NCBI GenBank assembly: GCA_965199895.1
Contig: CBDATJ010000008.1
Coordinates: forward strand, 62,001 to 126,000
DNA length: 64,000 nt
Source of the DNA: Bin55 sp965199895
GTDB lineage: Bacteria > Pseudomonadota > Gammaproteobacteria > Pseudomonadales > Azotimanducaceae
Direction of reading: 5' to 3'
The translations under genes were made by a program, and so were the position numbers. The notes under the pieces were generated by a model. That model had not been told where the DNA came from. It saw only the letters and a program-made list of their open reading frames with translations, and ran no database searches. This document shows, one piece after another, positions 1-8,529 of this stretch. How positions within the stretch are numbered: position 1 is the first letter of the stretch; each line of letters begins with the position of its first letter.

Positions 1-1092
1 GATACCGCCGAGATCATCCGGTACGGTGGAGATGTAGCACGAGGACAGTTGTGAGCGCAAGGTTCCCGAGTTGAACAGAGTCGGTGTCGAGCTCATGAAA
101 TCAAACGAGGATAGGGTTTGATAAAACTCAATCGCTCTTTCTTCACGATTGACTTCGTTTAACGCTAACCCCATCGCAATCCTCATGAAGAAGATTTGGG
201 GTAGTTCAAAGCGAACGTCTTCACTATGCAGGAAGTATCGGTCGTAGAGATTTTGGATTCCTAGATAAGAGAAATCTTTATCTTGATGCGGTACGAGTTG
301 ACTACCGAGTTTTTCGAGATCGTACTCTTTCAGTTTGGGCGAAAGAAAACCGAGTTCTACTGCTTGGTTTATGAACTGTACCAAGGCCTCTGGATACACG
401 TTAGCCATTGAAGCCTGTGTGGGTGCCAGGGTTTCGATATCGTGATGGGGATAAAGAAACGACAGTGCTTCGATGCGGAGTCGGTGCATGAGTAAACGGG
501 CGGCTACAAAACTGTAGTTAGGTTCGTTTTCAATCAGGGTCTTTGCAGCGAGAGTGAGTGCTTCGAAAACTTCGTTTTCTGTGATACCGTCAAACGCGTC
601 ACTGACTGCTTGATCGAACAGTATTTTCGGGTCAACATCATCCAGTTCGGAGCACACTTCGTTGAGGACGCTTTTCCATGCTTCCAATTCCAGTGGGACT
701 TTGACTCCGTCGGAGCGGACGCAATGGATGGCAGTGTCGGACAGAGCAAACTTTTCTGCCTCTTCCTTTTTTCGTGCTTCTGCACGCTGTTCTCGATAGA
801 TGACGTATGCACGAGCGATTCTTTGGAGTCCAGCCCGCATCAGCGCAAGTTCAACGTGGTCTTGAATATCTTCGATATCGACTGCTGCACCCTCAGCATT
901 GGTTCGTGTGATACGTGAAGTCACATTGGCAGCCAGAGTCTCTATCTGGTCGCGCATGTTGGTGGACGTTGTAGACGGTCTTCCTTCTACTTCAACGAAT
1001 GCTTTAGAGATAGCATTGTGGATTTTTGAAGGATCGAATGGGACGATGTCCCCATCTCGTTTAATGACCCGAAGTGTGACGATATCACTCAC
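1..1092 (-). CDS. nrdA: Ribonucleoside-diphosphate reductase class Ia, alpha subunit (3' end cut by window)
   Basis: This is the large catalytic subunit of aerobic ribonucleotide reductase, which makes deoxyribonucleotides with the NrdB radical subunit. 364 codons are visible and the frame runs off the window edge. An N-terminal ATP-cone starts at about residue 5 (VTLRVIKRDGDIVPFDPSKI), the usual site of dATP feedback. Near the cut end lies MSSTPTLFNSGT, followed by SSCYISTVPDDL, which holds the first redox-active cysteine. The start is a GTG at 1092, preceded by AGGAGA nine to ten bases upstream; no in-frame ATG fits the family. The gene lies downstream of the C-S lyase on the same strand but is separated by about 600 bp of leader, so it probably has its own promoter. 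The family call is secure from the motifs; the rest of the protein lies outside the window. Confidence 0.93.
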   Translation of the reverse strand, partial: MSDIVTLRVIKRDGDIVPFDPSKIHNAISKAFVEVEGRPSTTSTNMRDQIETLAANVTSRITRTNAEGAAVDIEDIQDHVELALMRAGLQRIARAYVIYREQRAEARKKEEAEKFALSDTAIHCVRSDGVKVPLELEAWKSVLNEVCSELDDVDPKILFDQAVSDAFDGITENEVFEALTLAAKTLIENEPNYSFVAARLLMHRLRIEALSFLYPHHDIETLAPTQASMANVYPEALVQFINQAVELGFLSPKLKEYDLEKLGSQLVPHQDKDFSYLGIQNLYDRYFLHSEDVRFELPQIFFMRIAMGLALNEVNREERAIEFYQTLSSFDFMSSTPTLFNSGTLRSQLSSCYISTVPDDLGGI

Positions 1093-1153
1093 CTTTAGTG
1101 TCTCTCCTCGTACGTGTAATCATGGGTTGGATGGCTGATACAGCCCAGTGGAA

Positions 1154-1302
1154 GGGGAAGGATAACTTCTTCCCCTAGAGTTGGGCGGGTTGTGTGCGAT
1201 GGTCCTCCTGGTAGCACTAATCGACTTCCTATCGATTCAATTCTGTGATGCTTTTTGCTGTTATCACAGTAGATGGGGTAGCGATCACGAGGAAATCTCG
1301 TG
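1154..1302 (-). promoter_or_regulatory. Hairpin-rich 5' leader of nrdA
   Basis: The non-coding stretch between nrdA and the C-S lyase gene (1093-1708) contains a run of perfect inverted repeats in its nrdA-proximal part: 1154-1160 with 1169-1175 (7 bp, 8-base loop), 1220-1224 with 1232-1236 (5 bp), 1243-1249 with 1263-1269 (7 bp), and 1286-1291 with 1297-1302 (6 bp, 5-base loop). This looks like a folded mRNA leader upstream of nrdA. I do not recognise a known riboswitch class. A role in controlling nrdA is inferred only from position. I see nothing else in 1303-1708. Confidence 0.45.
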
Positions 1303-1708
1303 CATGTTTAGTGCCGGTTCTGGGTTCAGGTTGATGACGGTAACTCTCACTCGCAAATGGGGGTGCGTGTCTTCTCTCCTTTAGTTTGCGTCTGAAACCA
1401 ATGTCAATCGCTAGAGGAATTTTATACTCAACTCAACGAAAATTCACCGCTTGGAGTGATGGATTTTCAATATTCATTTTCTATCAAATTTCACTCTCAT
1501 CAATTGGGTACGGGTTTGCTGGGAAATTCACACTGTGAACAAACAAAATGGTTACAGAATAATGGTGTTATGTCAAGATCTCTTCAACCTACTGTCGCTA
1601 CGCTAGAACCCCTGTTAGATAGGGTGTGTGAGCACATGATGTCTTATCAATGTGTGACCTCATTTTGAATTATATTGAAATTAAGTACATGATTATACTC
1701 ATAGTACG

Positions 1709-2863
1709 TCACACATCGGACACAGCTTCAATGGCTTCGCACATTCTCGCGATTCCTTGATTCAAAATGGATTGCGGGACCGCAAAATTTAAGCGCAAAA
1801 ACCCCTCTGCACCAAAATCGGCACCATCTGAAAGGCCGATCCCATGTTGTTCAAAGAACTCACCGGGGTTGTGTACGCCCAACTTGCGAACATCTATCCA
1901 CAACAGATGAGTACTCTCAACTTGATGAGCGGTCACTGTGGGATACAGCGATAGTCTAGAGTGGAGTGTGTTGCGATTACGACGCAGATATGCGGAGAGT
2001 TCCATTAACCAGGATCCTTGATCTTCAAAGGCCGCAACTGCTGCGGCTAGCGCAAGTGGAGATATGCTTGGTAGCAAGCGTTCACTGCACTGAATAAAGT
2101 CCTTTCTGAGCTGAGCATTAGGAATGACGGCCACCGCACACGATATTCCAGCCACGTTGTAGGATTTGGTGTGAGATATTAGGGTGATGGTATTCTCTGC
2201 AATTTCAGGAGACAGTCTAGCCACAGGAATGTGGTTTAAGTTCTCTTCAAGAACTAAACCCCAATGAATCTCATCCGAGATCAAAACAGTGTTGTTTTCG
2301 ATACAGATCTCGGCAAGATTGCGCAACTCTGTTTCGGTATAGGCTCGACCCGTTGGGTTTTGTGGGTTGCAAAAGAGTAAAGTAGTCGTGTTTCTGCTTT
2401 GATTCCTCAGTTCACTTTCATTCATGCGCCATTGATCTTGTTCGAAGATTAACTGAGATGGCACCCATGCTCGATTCGTGTTTTCTGGAACACGCAAAAA
2501 CGGGTGATAGACAGGGATAGGAATCAGACATTGATCGCCGGGGTTACCTATGCTCTGTATCGCGACATGAATCCCATCCATGACCGACGTAGTCCACACA
2601 ACCCAATCGGGATCAATCTCCCATCCGAGCCTACGAGACATGCACTCAACAAATGCGGGTGTCAACTCATCGGGCACACCTGAATAACCCAAAATAGGGT
2701 GGGTGAGACGCTGTTTTATGGCTTCGATGATGAAGTGCGGTGTCGCGAAATCCATGTCTGCCACCCAGAATGGAAGCACGTCTCTATTGGCGTATTTGTC
2801 CCACTTCAAACTGTACCAATCTCGTCGATCAATGACCTGATCAAAATCAAACTCTCGGCTCAT
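1709..2863 (-). CDS. MalY/PatB family PLP-dependent C-S lyase (cystathionine beta-lyase type)
   Basis: This is a fold-type I PLP enzyme of 384 residues, the usual family length. MalY/PatB proteins cleave the C-S bond of cystathionine or cysteine conjugates, giving pyruvate, ammonia and a thiol. Visible motifs are the N-terminal LPFWVADMDF typical of MalY/PatB, CNPQNPTGR, ISDEIHWGL (PLP-binding aspartate), and SHTKSYNVAGI, where the lysine near residue 235 is the expected Schiff-base residue. It is encoded upstream of nrdA and divergently from grxD, with an ATG start. The true substrate is not decidable from sequence; assignment to the family is firm. There is no sign of truncation. Confidence 0.88.
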   Translation of the reverse strand: MSREFDFDQVIDRRDWYSLKWDKYANRDVLPFWVADMDFATPHFIIEAIKQRLTHPILGYSGVPDELTPAFVECMSRRLGWEIDPDWVVWTTSVMDGIHVAIQSIGNPGDQCLIPIPVYHPFLRVPENTNRAWVPSQLIFEQDQWRMNESELRNQSRNTTTLLFCNPQNPTGRAYTETELRNLAEICIENNTVLISDEIHWGLVLEENLNHIPVARLSPEIAENTITLISHTKSYNVAGISCAVAVIPNAQLRKDFIQCSERLLPSISPLALAAAVAAFEDQGSWLMELSAYLRRNRNTLHSRLSLYPTVTAHQVESTHLLWIDVRKLGVHNPGEFFEQHGIGLSDGADFGAEGFLRLNFAVPQSILNQGIARMCEAIEAVSDV

Positions 2864-2952
2864 CTAACCACTTCCTGTTGGAGACTCGGAAACCATAGGC
2901 TCATTAAAATGGTCCACACTCAATTGAATATGTTGGAGGTTCACCACTACCC

Positions 2953-3297
2953 ATGACAGATGAAGTTCAAGCTCAGATTAAGCAACAGATAGAAAATAAT
3001 CCCATACTCGTATATATGAAGGGCTCACCCCATGCACCGCAGTGCGGGTTTTCTGCTCGCACGGTACAGTGTTTGATGGAGTGTAACCAACGGTTCTCCT
3101 ATGTAGACATTCTCAGCAGTCCAGCGATTCGCCAAACATTACCCATTGTGGCTAACTGGCCCACCTTTCCGCAACTCTATGTGGATGGTGAGCTCATTGG
3201 TGGTTGCGACATCGTAACGGAAATGCATGAAAATGGGGAGTTAGGACCACTCTTGAAATCAGCGGTAGAGTCAAACGAACTAGAATCGGATTCTTAA
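2953..3297 (+). CDS. grxD: Monothiol glutaredoxin (Grx4/GrxD type)
   Basis: This is a 114-residue monothiol glutaredoxin. Such proteins bind a [2Fe-2S] cluster with glutathione and deliver it in Fe-S protein maturation, often with BolA. The active site CGFS is present (CGFSARTVQC), along with the preceding VYMKGSP strand and the glutathione-binding segment WPTFPQLYVDGELIGGCDI. An acidic, serine-rich tail ends the protein. A GGAGG sits 14 bases before the ATG, farther than ideal, but no better in-frame start exists. It is convergent with rnt. Fe-S supply would suit the nearby Rnf and Nth proteins, but that link is inference. Confidence 0.93.
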   Translation: MTDEVQAQIKQQIENNPILVYMKGSPHAPQCGFSARTVQCLMECNQRFSYVDILSSPAIRQTLPIVANWPTFPQLYVDGELIGGCDIVTEMHENGELGPLLKSAVESNELESDS

Positions 3298-3449
3298 ACC
3301 TCTTCGCTACCCATATCCCCATACCCCCTTGAGCAGCAAGAATCATTCGCTGTTAGGGGCAACCCCCTTGCTTACGAGGCATTGGATTGAGTCATGGCGA
3401 GTGGGTTAGTCTACGTGCTTCCTTGAAGTTCTCAAGACTGTTTAGGGGC

Positions 3450-4076
3450 TTAAGTTTGGTTCGACGGGTAGGCAGTAGCCCATTCGTCTGAAAATGAAGT
3501 CCGGTTAACCAGTCTACAAAACAATTCAGCGGTAACCATCGCATCGTAAGCGGCGGAGTGGGCTTTGTCTTTTTCATAGGTAATACCCGCACGATCACAA
3601 GCAATTTGCAAAACAGTGTGTCCGTATGCAACCCCCGCGAGAGACGCAGTATCAATGACGGTAAAATCGTGAAAGGGGTCTTGTCCAATCCCATTTCGAT
3701 GGGTGGCTACTTTAAGAAACTGACGGTCGAAGTGTGCATTGTGACCTACCAGGTACGCACGCATACATCCTTCTGTCCGTAGTCTCTTGCGCACCAGCCT
3801 AAAACACTCTCGAATGCTCTGCTCTTCACTCTTTGTCTCGCGCTCCTGATTCCAAGGATCGAACTTGAGAACCTCAATAGCAGATTCATCTAACCTAGTA
3901 TCGGGATGGGGAGCTATCGCCCAAGTATGAGTCTCTCCACAACTCAATACACCATGCTTCCAATCCAATAACACGATAGCGATTTCCAGTAACGAATTTT
4001 GAAGTGGATTCAGTCCGCCCGTTTCGACATCGAGGACGACAGGCAAAAAGCCTCGGAATCGTTGATTGAGTTGCAC
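3450..4076 (-). CDS. rnt: Ribonuclease T
   Basis: RNase T is a DEDDh 3'-5' exoribonuclease that trims the 3' ends of tRNA and other stable RNAs. The 208-residue protein has the expected Exo I motif VVLDVETGGLNPLQ near residue 14, Exo II around LVGHNAHFDRQF, and the Exo III region with the catalytic histidine and aspartate in KDKAHSAAYDAM. The start is GTG at 4076, immediately downstream of nth (stop at 4079), so the two genes are probably co-transcribed. It is convergent with grxD. RNase T is mainly gammaproteobacterial, which supports the taxonomic guess. Confidence 0.92.
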   Translation of the reverse strand: MQLNQRFRGFLPVVLDVETGGLNPLQNSLLEIAIVLLDWKHGVLSCGETHTWAIAPHPDTRLDESAIEVLKFDPWNQERETKSEEQSIRECFRLVRKRLRTEGCMRAYLVGHNAHFDRQFLKVATHRNGIGQDPFHDFTVIDTASLAGVAYGHTVLQIACDRAGITYEKDKAHSAAYDAMVTAELFCRLVNRTSFSDEWATAYPSNQT

Positions 4077-4078
4077 GG

Positions 4079-4723
4079 TTAATTTGAGGGTGATTCGGTT
4101 TTGTCTTTGAACTCACACAGATCATGAATGATGCAGTTATGGCACTTAGGTTTATGAGCAGTACAGATATAGCGACCATGAAGTATCAACCAATGATGTG
4201 CACCCAGGTGATATTCTTTAGGAATCCATCGAGTTAATCGATCTTCAACTTCACGAGGATTTTTGCCGGGAGCAAGTTTGGTACGGTTAGACACTCTAAA
4301 AATGTGAGTGTCCACTGCAATCGTAGGATGTCCAAAAGCAGTATTGAGAATCACGTTTGCAGTCTTGCGACCGACACCGGGTAGTTTTTCCAGTGCTTCA
4401 CGCGACTCCGGAACCAGAGCGTTGTATTCTTCGATCAAGATCTTGCATGTTTTGCTGACATTTTCAGCTTTAACATTAAACAAACCAATTGTCTTGATGA
4501 ATTCCTTGATGCTATCCACCGACAATTTCGCCATTTTTTCTACAGTAGGAGCGGCAGCGAACAAGTACTTGGTTGCAGCGTTGACACTGACATCAGTAGC
4601 TTGGGCAGACAGTACCACTGCAATGAGCAGCTGAAACGGAGACTCGAAATTTAGTTCTGTAGTGGGGTGTTCGTTGTGAGAACGGAACCGTTGAAAGATT
4701 TCCTGTCTCTTTTGGGAGTTCAT
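4079..4723 (-). CDS. nth: Endonuclease III (DNA glycosylase/AP lyase)
   Basis: Endonuclease III removes oxidised pyrimidines and nicks the resulting abasic sites in base excision repair. The 214-residue protein matches the family length. It shows the helix-hairpin-helix LPGVGRKTANVIL with the catalytic lysine, followed by the catalytic aspartate in AVDTHIFRVSNR. The C-terminal [4Fe-4S] cluster ligands are spaced C-x6-C-x2-C-x5-C (CTAHKPKCHNCIIHDLC). The ATG at 4723 has only a weak ribosome binding site. rnt follows after two bases, giving a repair/RNA-processing gene pair. Confidence 0.95.
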   Translation of the reverse strand: MNSQKRQEIFQRFRSHNEHPTTELNFESPFQLLIAVVLSAQATDVSVNAATKYLFAAAPTVEKMAKLSVDSIKEFIKTIGLFNVKAENVSKTCKILIEEYNALVPESREALEKLPGVGRKTANVILNTAFGHPTIAVDTHIFRVSNRTKLAPGKNPREVEDRLTRWIPKEYHLGAHHWLILHGRYICTAHKPKCHNCIIHDLCEFKDKTESPSN

Positions 4724-4741
4724 GAGAACGTGGAGTCAGAC

Positions 4742-5434
4742 TCAATAGACGTTGTAGTGTTTGGCTACGTACTCGAACTTAGCTTGATGCTTGCGTTCAT
4801 TGAACAGTCCTGATCGAGCAAAGCGAGCAGCTTCGGTTGATATCGGTTGAGGATTGCGTGCTTTCAAGTGAGCTTCTGCAACACGTTCCAGTGCAATAAA
4901 CCTCAAGACCGCGGTAGCGATGCTCGCACCCGTTGTGAGCAATCCGTGATTTCGGAGAATGATGGAATTGTTCCTCCCTAAATATTGAGCAATCCGCTCT
5001 CCACCTTCGTCAGTTTGAATATGAACTTCTTCATCGTCGAACAACGCACAATCTTCATAGAAGATACATGATTCTTGAGTAATGGGCTCGGGTACCCGCG
5101 CTTCAGCAGAGAAAGGTGTTCCCCAGTGACTATGAGTGTGAGCTGCAGAAACAACATCAGATCGAGAGACCAAGATAGGTCGATGAATTCGGATACCCGG
5201 TGGGTTTACGAAACCATTTCCTTCGATGACCTCGCCATTGAAGTTGATCAGAGCCAAGTCAGCGGCTGTCGCGTGGGTAAAAGGTACCCCGTATTGCAAC
5301 ATCCAAAAGCAGTCAGATTGCTCGGGATCTCGAGCACTAATGTGACCATCTCCCATGTCTCCCCACCCCATGGCTCCGAAAATGCGGTAACCGCGTGATA
5401 GGTTGTCTCTCATTTCGTTTCTGGACTGTTTCAA
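4742..5434 (-). CDS. Class II aldolase/adducin domain protein
   Basis: This is a zinc-dependent class II aldolase/adducin family protein of about 230 residues. Family members include fuculose- and ribulose-phosphate aldolases and epimerases. Metal-binding histidines are visible in AAHTHSHWGTPFSA, and a third lies in the IILRNHGLLTTGASI segment, as in the family. The reading frame opens at a GTG at 5440, but AAGGAG overlaps that codon; a TTG two codons later (5434) lies five bases after the Shine-Dalgarno sequence and is the more likely start. It is placed between nth and rnfE with spacing on both sides. The substrate cannot be predicted; sugar-operon partners are absent nearby. Confidence 0.82.
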   Translation of the reverse strand: MKQSRNEMRDNLSRGYRIFGAMGWGDMGDGHISARDPEQSDCFWMLQYGVPFTHATAADLALINFNGEVIEGNGFVNPPGIRIHRPILVSRSDVVSAAHTHSHWGTPFSAEARVPEPITQESCIFYEDCALFDDEEVHIQTDEGGERIAQYLGRNNSIILRNHGLLTTGASIATAVLRFIALERVAEAHLKARNPQPISTEAARFARSGLFNERKHQAKFEYVAKHYNVY

Positions 5435-5502
5435 GTTCACTCCTTTGGTATGTCTATGGTAGGTATATTTTGTTGTTCTTTTGGGTAGGCAAGGAGATCG
5501 GT

Positions 5503-6111
5503 CTACGACAGAGACTCAGGTGTCTTTTTTCCTTCTCTCCGTAACCACGGCACAGTTTTCAGTTCATTGAAGTAGGTTTGTAAGTGATTGTTCAATGCTA
5601 GCACTACTCCCACCACTAGAAATGCTCCAATTGAAGTACTCGCAATGGACAAGAAAGGACTGAGAGCCTGTCGTATAGCACCCAAGAGAATCAGTGCAAC
5701 TGAAAAACCTATTGAGGTGCCCAGTGCTGATATCAACGAAGTCAAGACTCTCTCTTTGGATGCGGTCGTTTCGACATGACCCAGAATCATGCAGTTGGTG
5801 ACGATGATTTGTACGAATAGTGCGACTTGAATATAGAGCTCCCAAGCCAAAGCTTGCATGGCTAGGGTCACTCCTGTGGTTAAGGTAGCAATCACCAGAA
5901 CAAAAAACGGTAGTCTCACCTCAGCAGGAATGAACTTACGAACCATTGAAATAGTCAACGAAGTGCTGATCAGTACAAATGAACTAGCTATCGCAAGTCC
6001 GGTAGCATTCTCCAAGTTAAAGCTCACTGCTAGAGCAGGGCATAACCCGAGTAGCTGAACGGAGAACGCATTGCGTTCCCAAAGGGAGTGGATGAAAGTT
6101 TGTTTTAGCAC
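5503..6111 (-). CDS. rnfE: Rnf electron transport complex subunit E
   Basis: RnfE is an integral membrane subunit of the Rnf (Rsx) complex, which couples NADH-ferredoxin electron exchange to Na+ or H+ movement. The 202-residue protein has six hydrophobic segments and the conserved LLGLCPALAVSF near residue 20 and IIVTNCMILGHVE near residue 105; the cysteine in each matches the family's conserved membrane cysteines. It starts with GTG at 6111, overlapping the end of rnfG, and is last in the metG-rnfABCDGE cluster. No clear terminator was seen after it. Confidence 0.93.
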   Translation of the reverse strand: MLKQTFIHSLWERNAFSVQLLGLCPALAVSFNLENATGLAIASSFVLISTSLTISMVRKFIPAEVRLPFFVLVIATLTTGVTLAMQALAWELYIQVALFVQIIVTNCMILGHVETTASKERVLTSLISALGTSIGFSVALILLGAIRQALSPFLSIASTSIGAFLVVGVVLALNNHLQTYFNELKTVPWLRREGKKTPESLS

Positions 6112-6554
6112 GATAGGTCACTCGTACCGATCAGGTCAAACGCCTCTTCAACTGCTCTAATCACGGCTTTGGTAGTGATCGTAGCACCAGTAACCGCATC
6201 AAGGTCATCAAACTCTCGTGTAGTAAACTCATGGATCCAATTCTCTGGATCCAATACCTTTGAAAATCCTGGAGTTTCGGTGTGATTAACGACCCGTGCT
6301 CCCAGTAGTTTTCCTTGTTGGAACGCTACTGCAACAGTCATGGGTCCACCGTAACCTTGGACTTCAACTTCGTAGAGTTCGATTTCTTGTTCACACAGTT
6401 GAACTCTGTCGGTGACATCGACGAGACCATCTAATCGTGTCAGTTCGTAGACCGTTTGGTTTTGCTGGATTCGATCTTGAGTGAGTTCACCCAGCAGAGC
6501 GATGATGCCCCCACAGACCAGGGCAGCTACGGTCAAAGTCCAGATCGATTTCAT
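6105..6554 (-). CDS. rnfG: Rnf electron transport complex subunit G (short form)
   Basis: RnfG carries a covalently bound FMN on a threonine facing the periplasm. The protein has one N-terminal membrane helix (residues 5-22) and an FMN-binding domain ending in DAVTGATITTKAV, where the last threonine of TGAT is the expected flavin attachment site. At 149 residues it is clearly shorter than the roughly 200-residue family norm. The missing length lies in the middle of the soluble domain; both ends of the protein are conserved. The ATG at 6554 overlaps the rnfD stop and the end overlaps rnfE, so translation is probably coupled. Confidence 0.9.
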   Translation of the reverse strand: MKSIWTLTVAALVCGGIIALLGELTQDRIQQNQTVYELTRLDGLVDVTDRVQLCEQEIELYEVEVQGYGGPMTVAVAFQQGKLLGARVVNHTETPGFSKVLDPENWIHEFTTREFDDLDAVTGATITTKAVIRAVEEAFDLIGTSDLSC

Positions 6555-7444
6555 TGAGTCGTACGCTTGGTTGTACGCTTGCGTTGTTCCAACAGGGGTA
6601 GAAGCATATTAGCCATCAAGATTGCGTAGGCGAGACCATCTGGGGCACTACCCCATTGTCGGATCACCAAAGTCAGTCCACCGATGAATAAACCGTAAAT
6701 CATTTGATCAAGCCTTCGACTAGGTGAGGTCACAGGGTCAGTGGCGATGAAAAAAGTCGTAAGCATAGTTCCACCGGTAAACCAATGAAACAGGGGTGAT
6801 CCTAAACTGTGGGTGCTCCCCCCGTCGAAGAGTAACCACGCAGGTAGACCTAAACCTACCAGAAGGAAGAACGGGATGACCCAGTTAATGATTCGGGTTA
6901 CGAGTAGATACAGTCCACCCACCAAGAAAGCCAAATTTATCCATTCAAAGTTTTGTGCGCCCACCAATCCAAAAGCAGCTAGTTCACTGATTTCATCGAT
7001 GGTTCGACCTTCTTTGTGTGATATGACCTCTAATGCGGTCGCACCGGTCACCGCATCAAAGTAGGTGAGTTGCATGGGAAAACAAACAAGCACAAAGACA
7101 TAACCCACCATGGCAGGGTTAAACAAGTTCTTCCCCAAACCACCGTACACATGCTTGCCTAGTGATATTCCAACGGCTGAAGCAATAGCCGGTATCCAGA
7201 GCCCAGCGGTGGGTGGGATACACAAACCAACCAACCCTCCGGTCACTATGGCACTACCGTCTCGTATATCTTTTAACTGACGAGTACATGCTATTTCGGT
7301 GAGGACAGCACTCACTGTACTGATAGCAACGATGAATACGATGGTGTATCCGTAAAACCAGACTGTAGTTGCAAAACCTGGAATGAGAGCGATCAAAACA
7401 CGCACCATGATGCCAGTTGTGGAGTAGGTTTTTGGGGTATTCAC
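6551..7444 (-). CDS. rnfD: Rnf electron transport complex subunit D
   Basis: RnfD is the large membrane subunit with a covalent FMN. The 297-residue protein has about nine hydrophobic segments. The flavin site is visible as DAVTGATALEVI near residue 130, and FIATDPVTSP occurs near residue 235 as in RnfD/NqrB. At the low end of family length (about 300-350), it looks complete. It starts with GTG at 7444, overlapping the rnfC stop by four bases. It acts together with RnfG and RnfC in passing electrons across the membrane. Confidence 0.94.
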   Translation of the reverse strand: MNTPKTYSTTGIMVRVLIALIPGFATTVWFYGYTIVFIVAISTVSAVLTEIACTRQLKDIRDGSAIVTGGLVGLCIPPTAGLWIPAIASAVGISLGKHVYGGLGKNLFNPAMVGYVFVLVCFPMQLTYFDAVTGATALEVISHKEGRTIDEISELAAFGLVGAQNFEWINLAFLVGGLYLLVTRIINWVIPFFLLVGLGLPAWLLFDGGSTHSLGSPLFHWFTGGTMLTTFFIATDPVTSPSRRLDQMIYGLFIGGLTLVIRQWGSAPDGLAYAILMANMLLPLLEQRKRTTKRTTQ

Positions 7445-8499
7445 GACCAGTCGTGCGGTTGACTCATGCGCTTAGAGCGAGAGAAACGATCTGTTTTTTG
7501 AGTTTGCTCTAAGCGTTGTTGTCGTGCTTCAAATCGAGCTTTTGCCGCGAGTGCTTTTTGTTTTTGTTCTTGGGTTTTCTGTATTCGTTGGCGTAGCTCA
7601 CGCAAGTGTTCAAGCACGTGAATATGGCTAGGACACACCGCAACACAGGCACCGCAATCATTGCAGGGAGAAATTTCTGAACCCAGTTCTTCTTCATCCG
7701 ATTGACGAATCGACTCCAAGTAGAGGTACTCCACGGGGAGTTCTTTCGGGCATGCAGTGGTACACCACCCACAGCGGATACAGGCCACTGCGTTCACTGA
7801 TCGGTCTACTGAGATGGCATTGTGGGTGGGTAGAAGTGTCGCGTTTTCTTGAAGCGCAGTGCTAGTTTCGTAGCAGCCAATTCGCACCGAGTCTCGGGGG
7901 TCTACTAGGTCTTGAAGCGGGGATCCTAATGGCACCCATTTATCTTCGCCCAGAACGGTGATGATGCGTTGCGCTAACAACTTTCCGTTTATGGATTCCC
8001 AAATCGCATAGAGTGTGTGAACATTGAGAACGGCTATGCCAGAAGTTGCTGGGTATTCGTCGGCTCCAATGCTTTGATCCGTCAGAGTTCGAATCAAGAC
8101 ACGTTCTTCACCACTCTGAAAACTCCACTTGATCACATGAACTGATTCGTTCTCGACTAATAAGTTTTCGATGGCTTGAGAAGTCGCAGCATCAGAAACG
8201 GCAAAGTAGGTATGTTTCGTATTGAGGATTTTCTGTACGACGCGCGCACCCATGATGACTTCATGGGTGTGATTTCTGATGAGTGTTTGGTCTGCAGTCA
8301 CACCTGGATCACTTTCTACTCCATTAACGATCAGTGTGCATGATTCATTTTTTTGAGTAATGGAAAGTTTAGTTGCCGTCGCAAATCCCGCTCCCCCCAT
8401 CCCAACGATTCCTGCATCTTGGATGCGACTGAGTAGTTGACTCGGGCTAGCTTTAGCCCAGTCGAGTGGTGGTAGCTCAGGTGATTGAGGAATGCTCAT
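7441..8499 (-). CDS. rnfC: Rnf electron transport complex subunit C, lacking the usual N-terminal domain
   Basis: RnfC is the NADH/FMN and [4Fe-4S] subunit of Rnf. Visible parts are the FMN/NADH-binding start GIVGMGGAGFATATKL (about residue 30), the SLBB-like middle, two clusters CIRCGWCTTACP and CNDCGACVAVCP (about residues 235-300), and a charged helical tail. At 352 residues it begins where family members already have some 110 residues of N-terminal sandwich domain. Only 30 bp separate the ATG from the rnfB stop, so no room exists for that domain upstream. The segment after the central domain is also shortened. The ATG has no clear Shine-Dalgarno sequence. Neighbours are rnfB before and rnfD after (four-base overlap). 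Confidence 0.88.
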   Translation of the reverse strand: MSIPQSPELPPLDWAKASPSQLLSRIQDAGIVGMGGAGFATATKLSITQKNESCTLIVNGVESDPGVTADQTLIRNHTHEVIMGARVVQKILNTKHTYFAVSDAATSQAIENLLVENESVHVIKWSFQSGEERVLIRTLTDQSIGADEYPATSGIAVLNVHTLYAIWESINGKLLAQRIITVLGEDKWVPLGSPLQDLVDPRDSVRIGCYETSTALQENATLLPTHNAISVDRSVNAVACIRCGWCTTACPKELPVEYLYLESIRQSDEEELGSEISPCNDCGACVAVCPSHIHVLEHLRELRQRIQKTQEQKQKALAAKARFEARQQRLEQTQKTDRFSRSKRMSQPHDWS

Positions 8500-8529
8500 G
8501 TTGAATGTTAGTGTGCCAATTCACATCCA

